The position numbers were made by a program, and so were the translations under genes. A stretch of 5,936 nt of DNA from the NCBI GenBank assembly GCA_016938795.1, contig JAFGTZ010000029.1, positions 1 to 5,936 of the forward strand, read 5' to 3'. Source of the stretch: Chromatiaceae bacterium (GTDB lineage: Bacteria > Pseudomonadota > Gammaproteobacteria > Chromatiales > Chromatiaceae). This document shows, one piece after another, positions 5,334-5,936 of the stretch; position 1 is the first letter of the stretch, and each line of letters opens with the position of its first letter. Below the pieces are notes generated by a model that was not told the DNA's origin, ran no database searches, and saw only the letters and a list, made by a program, of their open reading frames with translations.

Positions 5334-5930
5334 AATCCCTTTTATCAGCAAGCCCACTTCATCGCCTCGGCGCCCCGTATCGATCAGGCGCCGCCCGATG
5401 AGGGCCGTGAAATCGCCTTTGCCGGTCGCTCCAATGCCGGCAAGTCGAGCGCCATCAACGCACTCTGTCATCAGAAGGCGCTCGCGCGCACCAGCAAGAC
5501 GCCGGGACGCACCCAGCACCTGGTATTCTTCGGGCTCGATGATGAACGGCGCCTGGTCGATCTGCCAGGCTATGGCTACGCCAAGGTCTCGGAGACGCTC
5601 AAGCGTCAGTGGCAGGCGCATCTGGCCGAGTATCTGGAGCGGCGCCGCTCGCTCGGCGGACTGGTCATCGTCATGGACATCCGCCACCCGCTTGCCGAAT
5701 TCGACCGCCAGATGATCGCCTGGGGCGCGCGCGCCGAGCTGCCCCTGCTGGTACTGCTCACCAAGGCCGACAAGCTCTCGCGCAACGCCGCCGCACAGAG
5801 CCGCCACAAGGTCCAGCAGGCGCTGGCCCGCGAGCCGGTCGAACATCAGGTGCTGCCCTTCTCGGCGCTCCAGCGCCAGGGCGTCGAAGAGGCCCAGGCC
5901 TGGCTTGATGCCAAACTCGAAAGACCGTAG
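5331..5930 (+). CDS. engB: Ribosome-biogenesis GTPase EngB (YihA/YsxC)
   Basis: A 199-residue TRAFAC-class GTPase needed for large ribosomal subunit assembly and, from bacterial homologues, linked to cell division. GTPase motifs in order: G1 P-loop GRSNAGKS (32-39), switch I with the family-typical TSKTPGRTQ (54-62), G3 DLPG (77-80), G4 TKAD (144-147) and G5 SAL (178-180). The N-terminus NPFYQQAHF matches the E. coli YihA start. There is no ATG there: TTG at 5331 is chosen because GAGG lies 9 bases upstream and translation then begins just where homologues do. A further TTG at 5277 inside moaC would add 18 unmatched residues and is less likely. Only 4 bases separate the moaC stop from this start, so the two are probably co-transcribed and coupled. 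The gene ends with TAG at 5928-5930, six bases before the window end. Confidence 0.95.
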   Translation: MNPFYQQAHFIASAPRIDQAPPDEGREIAFAGRSNAGKSSAINALCHQKALARTSKTPGRTQHLVFFGLDDERRLVDLPGYGYAKVSETLKRQWQAHLAEYLERRRSLGGLVIVMDIRHPLAEFDRQMIAWGARAELPLLVLLTKADKLSRNAAAQSRHKVQQALAREPVEHQVLPFSALQRQGVEEAQAWLDAKLERP

Positions 5931-5936
5931 ACGCCC

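Overview
This 5.9-kb window looks like ordinary chromosomal core sequence from a GC-rich gammaproteobacterium. The gene order pepP-ubiH-ubiI, the closeness of the ubiquinone hydroxylases, Ppa and EngB to their enterobacterial counterparts as I remember them, and a PPi-dependent phosphofructokinase together suggest a sulfur-oxidising or purple sulfur lineage (Chromatiaceae-like) or a methanotroph-like relative. The lineage is an inference from gene content and base composition; nothing in the window proves it. All genes lie on the + strand, and I see no mobile element, CRISPR array, tRNA or rRNA.

Left region (1-2732): the 3' end of pepP (Xaa-Pro aminopeptidase) is followed by ubiH and ubiI, two paralogous flavoprotein monooxygenases of ubiquinone ring hydroxylation. 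ubiH and ubiI overlap by 8 bases (ATGCCTGA), so they are probably translationally coupled. Only 31 bases separate ubiI from the next gene, pfp, so the pepP-ubiH-ubiI-pfp group may be one transcript.

Middle region (2764-4716): pfp encodes a PPi-dependent 6-phosphofructokinase, recognised by its PKTVDND motif. After a 150-base gap comes ppa, a family I soluble inorganic pyrophosphatase. The first enzyme uses PPi as a phosphoryl donor (or makes it in reverse), and the second destroys PPi. The gap holds a long imperfect palindrome overlapping a plausible sigma70 -35 element, a -10 element, and a second perfect GC-rich hairpin. It is the likeliest control point in the window.

Right region (4717-5936): a 133-base gap contains a repeat-derived long hairpin with a T-run that should terminate ppa transcription. 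It is followed by moaC (molybdenum cofactor biosynthesis) and, 4 bases after moaC, engB/yihA (a ribosome-assembly GTPase) reading from a TTG start. Ten bases or fewer separate moaC, engB and the window end, so the next gene is not visible.

I do not find a clear undescribed system. The points most worth a second look are the palindrome/promoter arrangement before ppa, the pfp-ppa neighbourhood with its variant GGGDS motif, and the repeat with two competing left arms after ppa.
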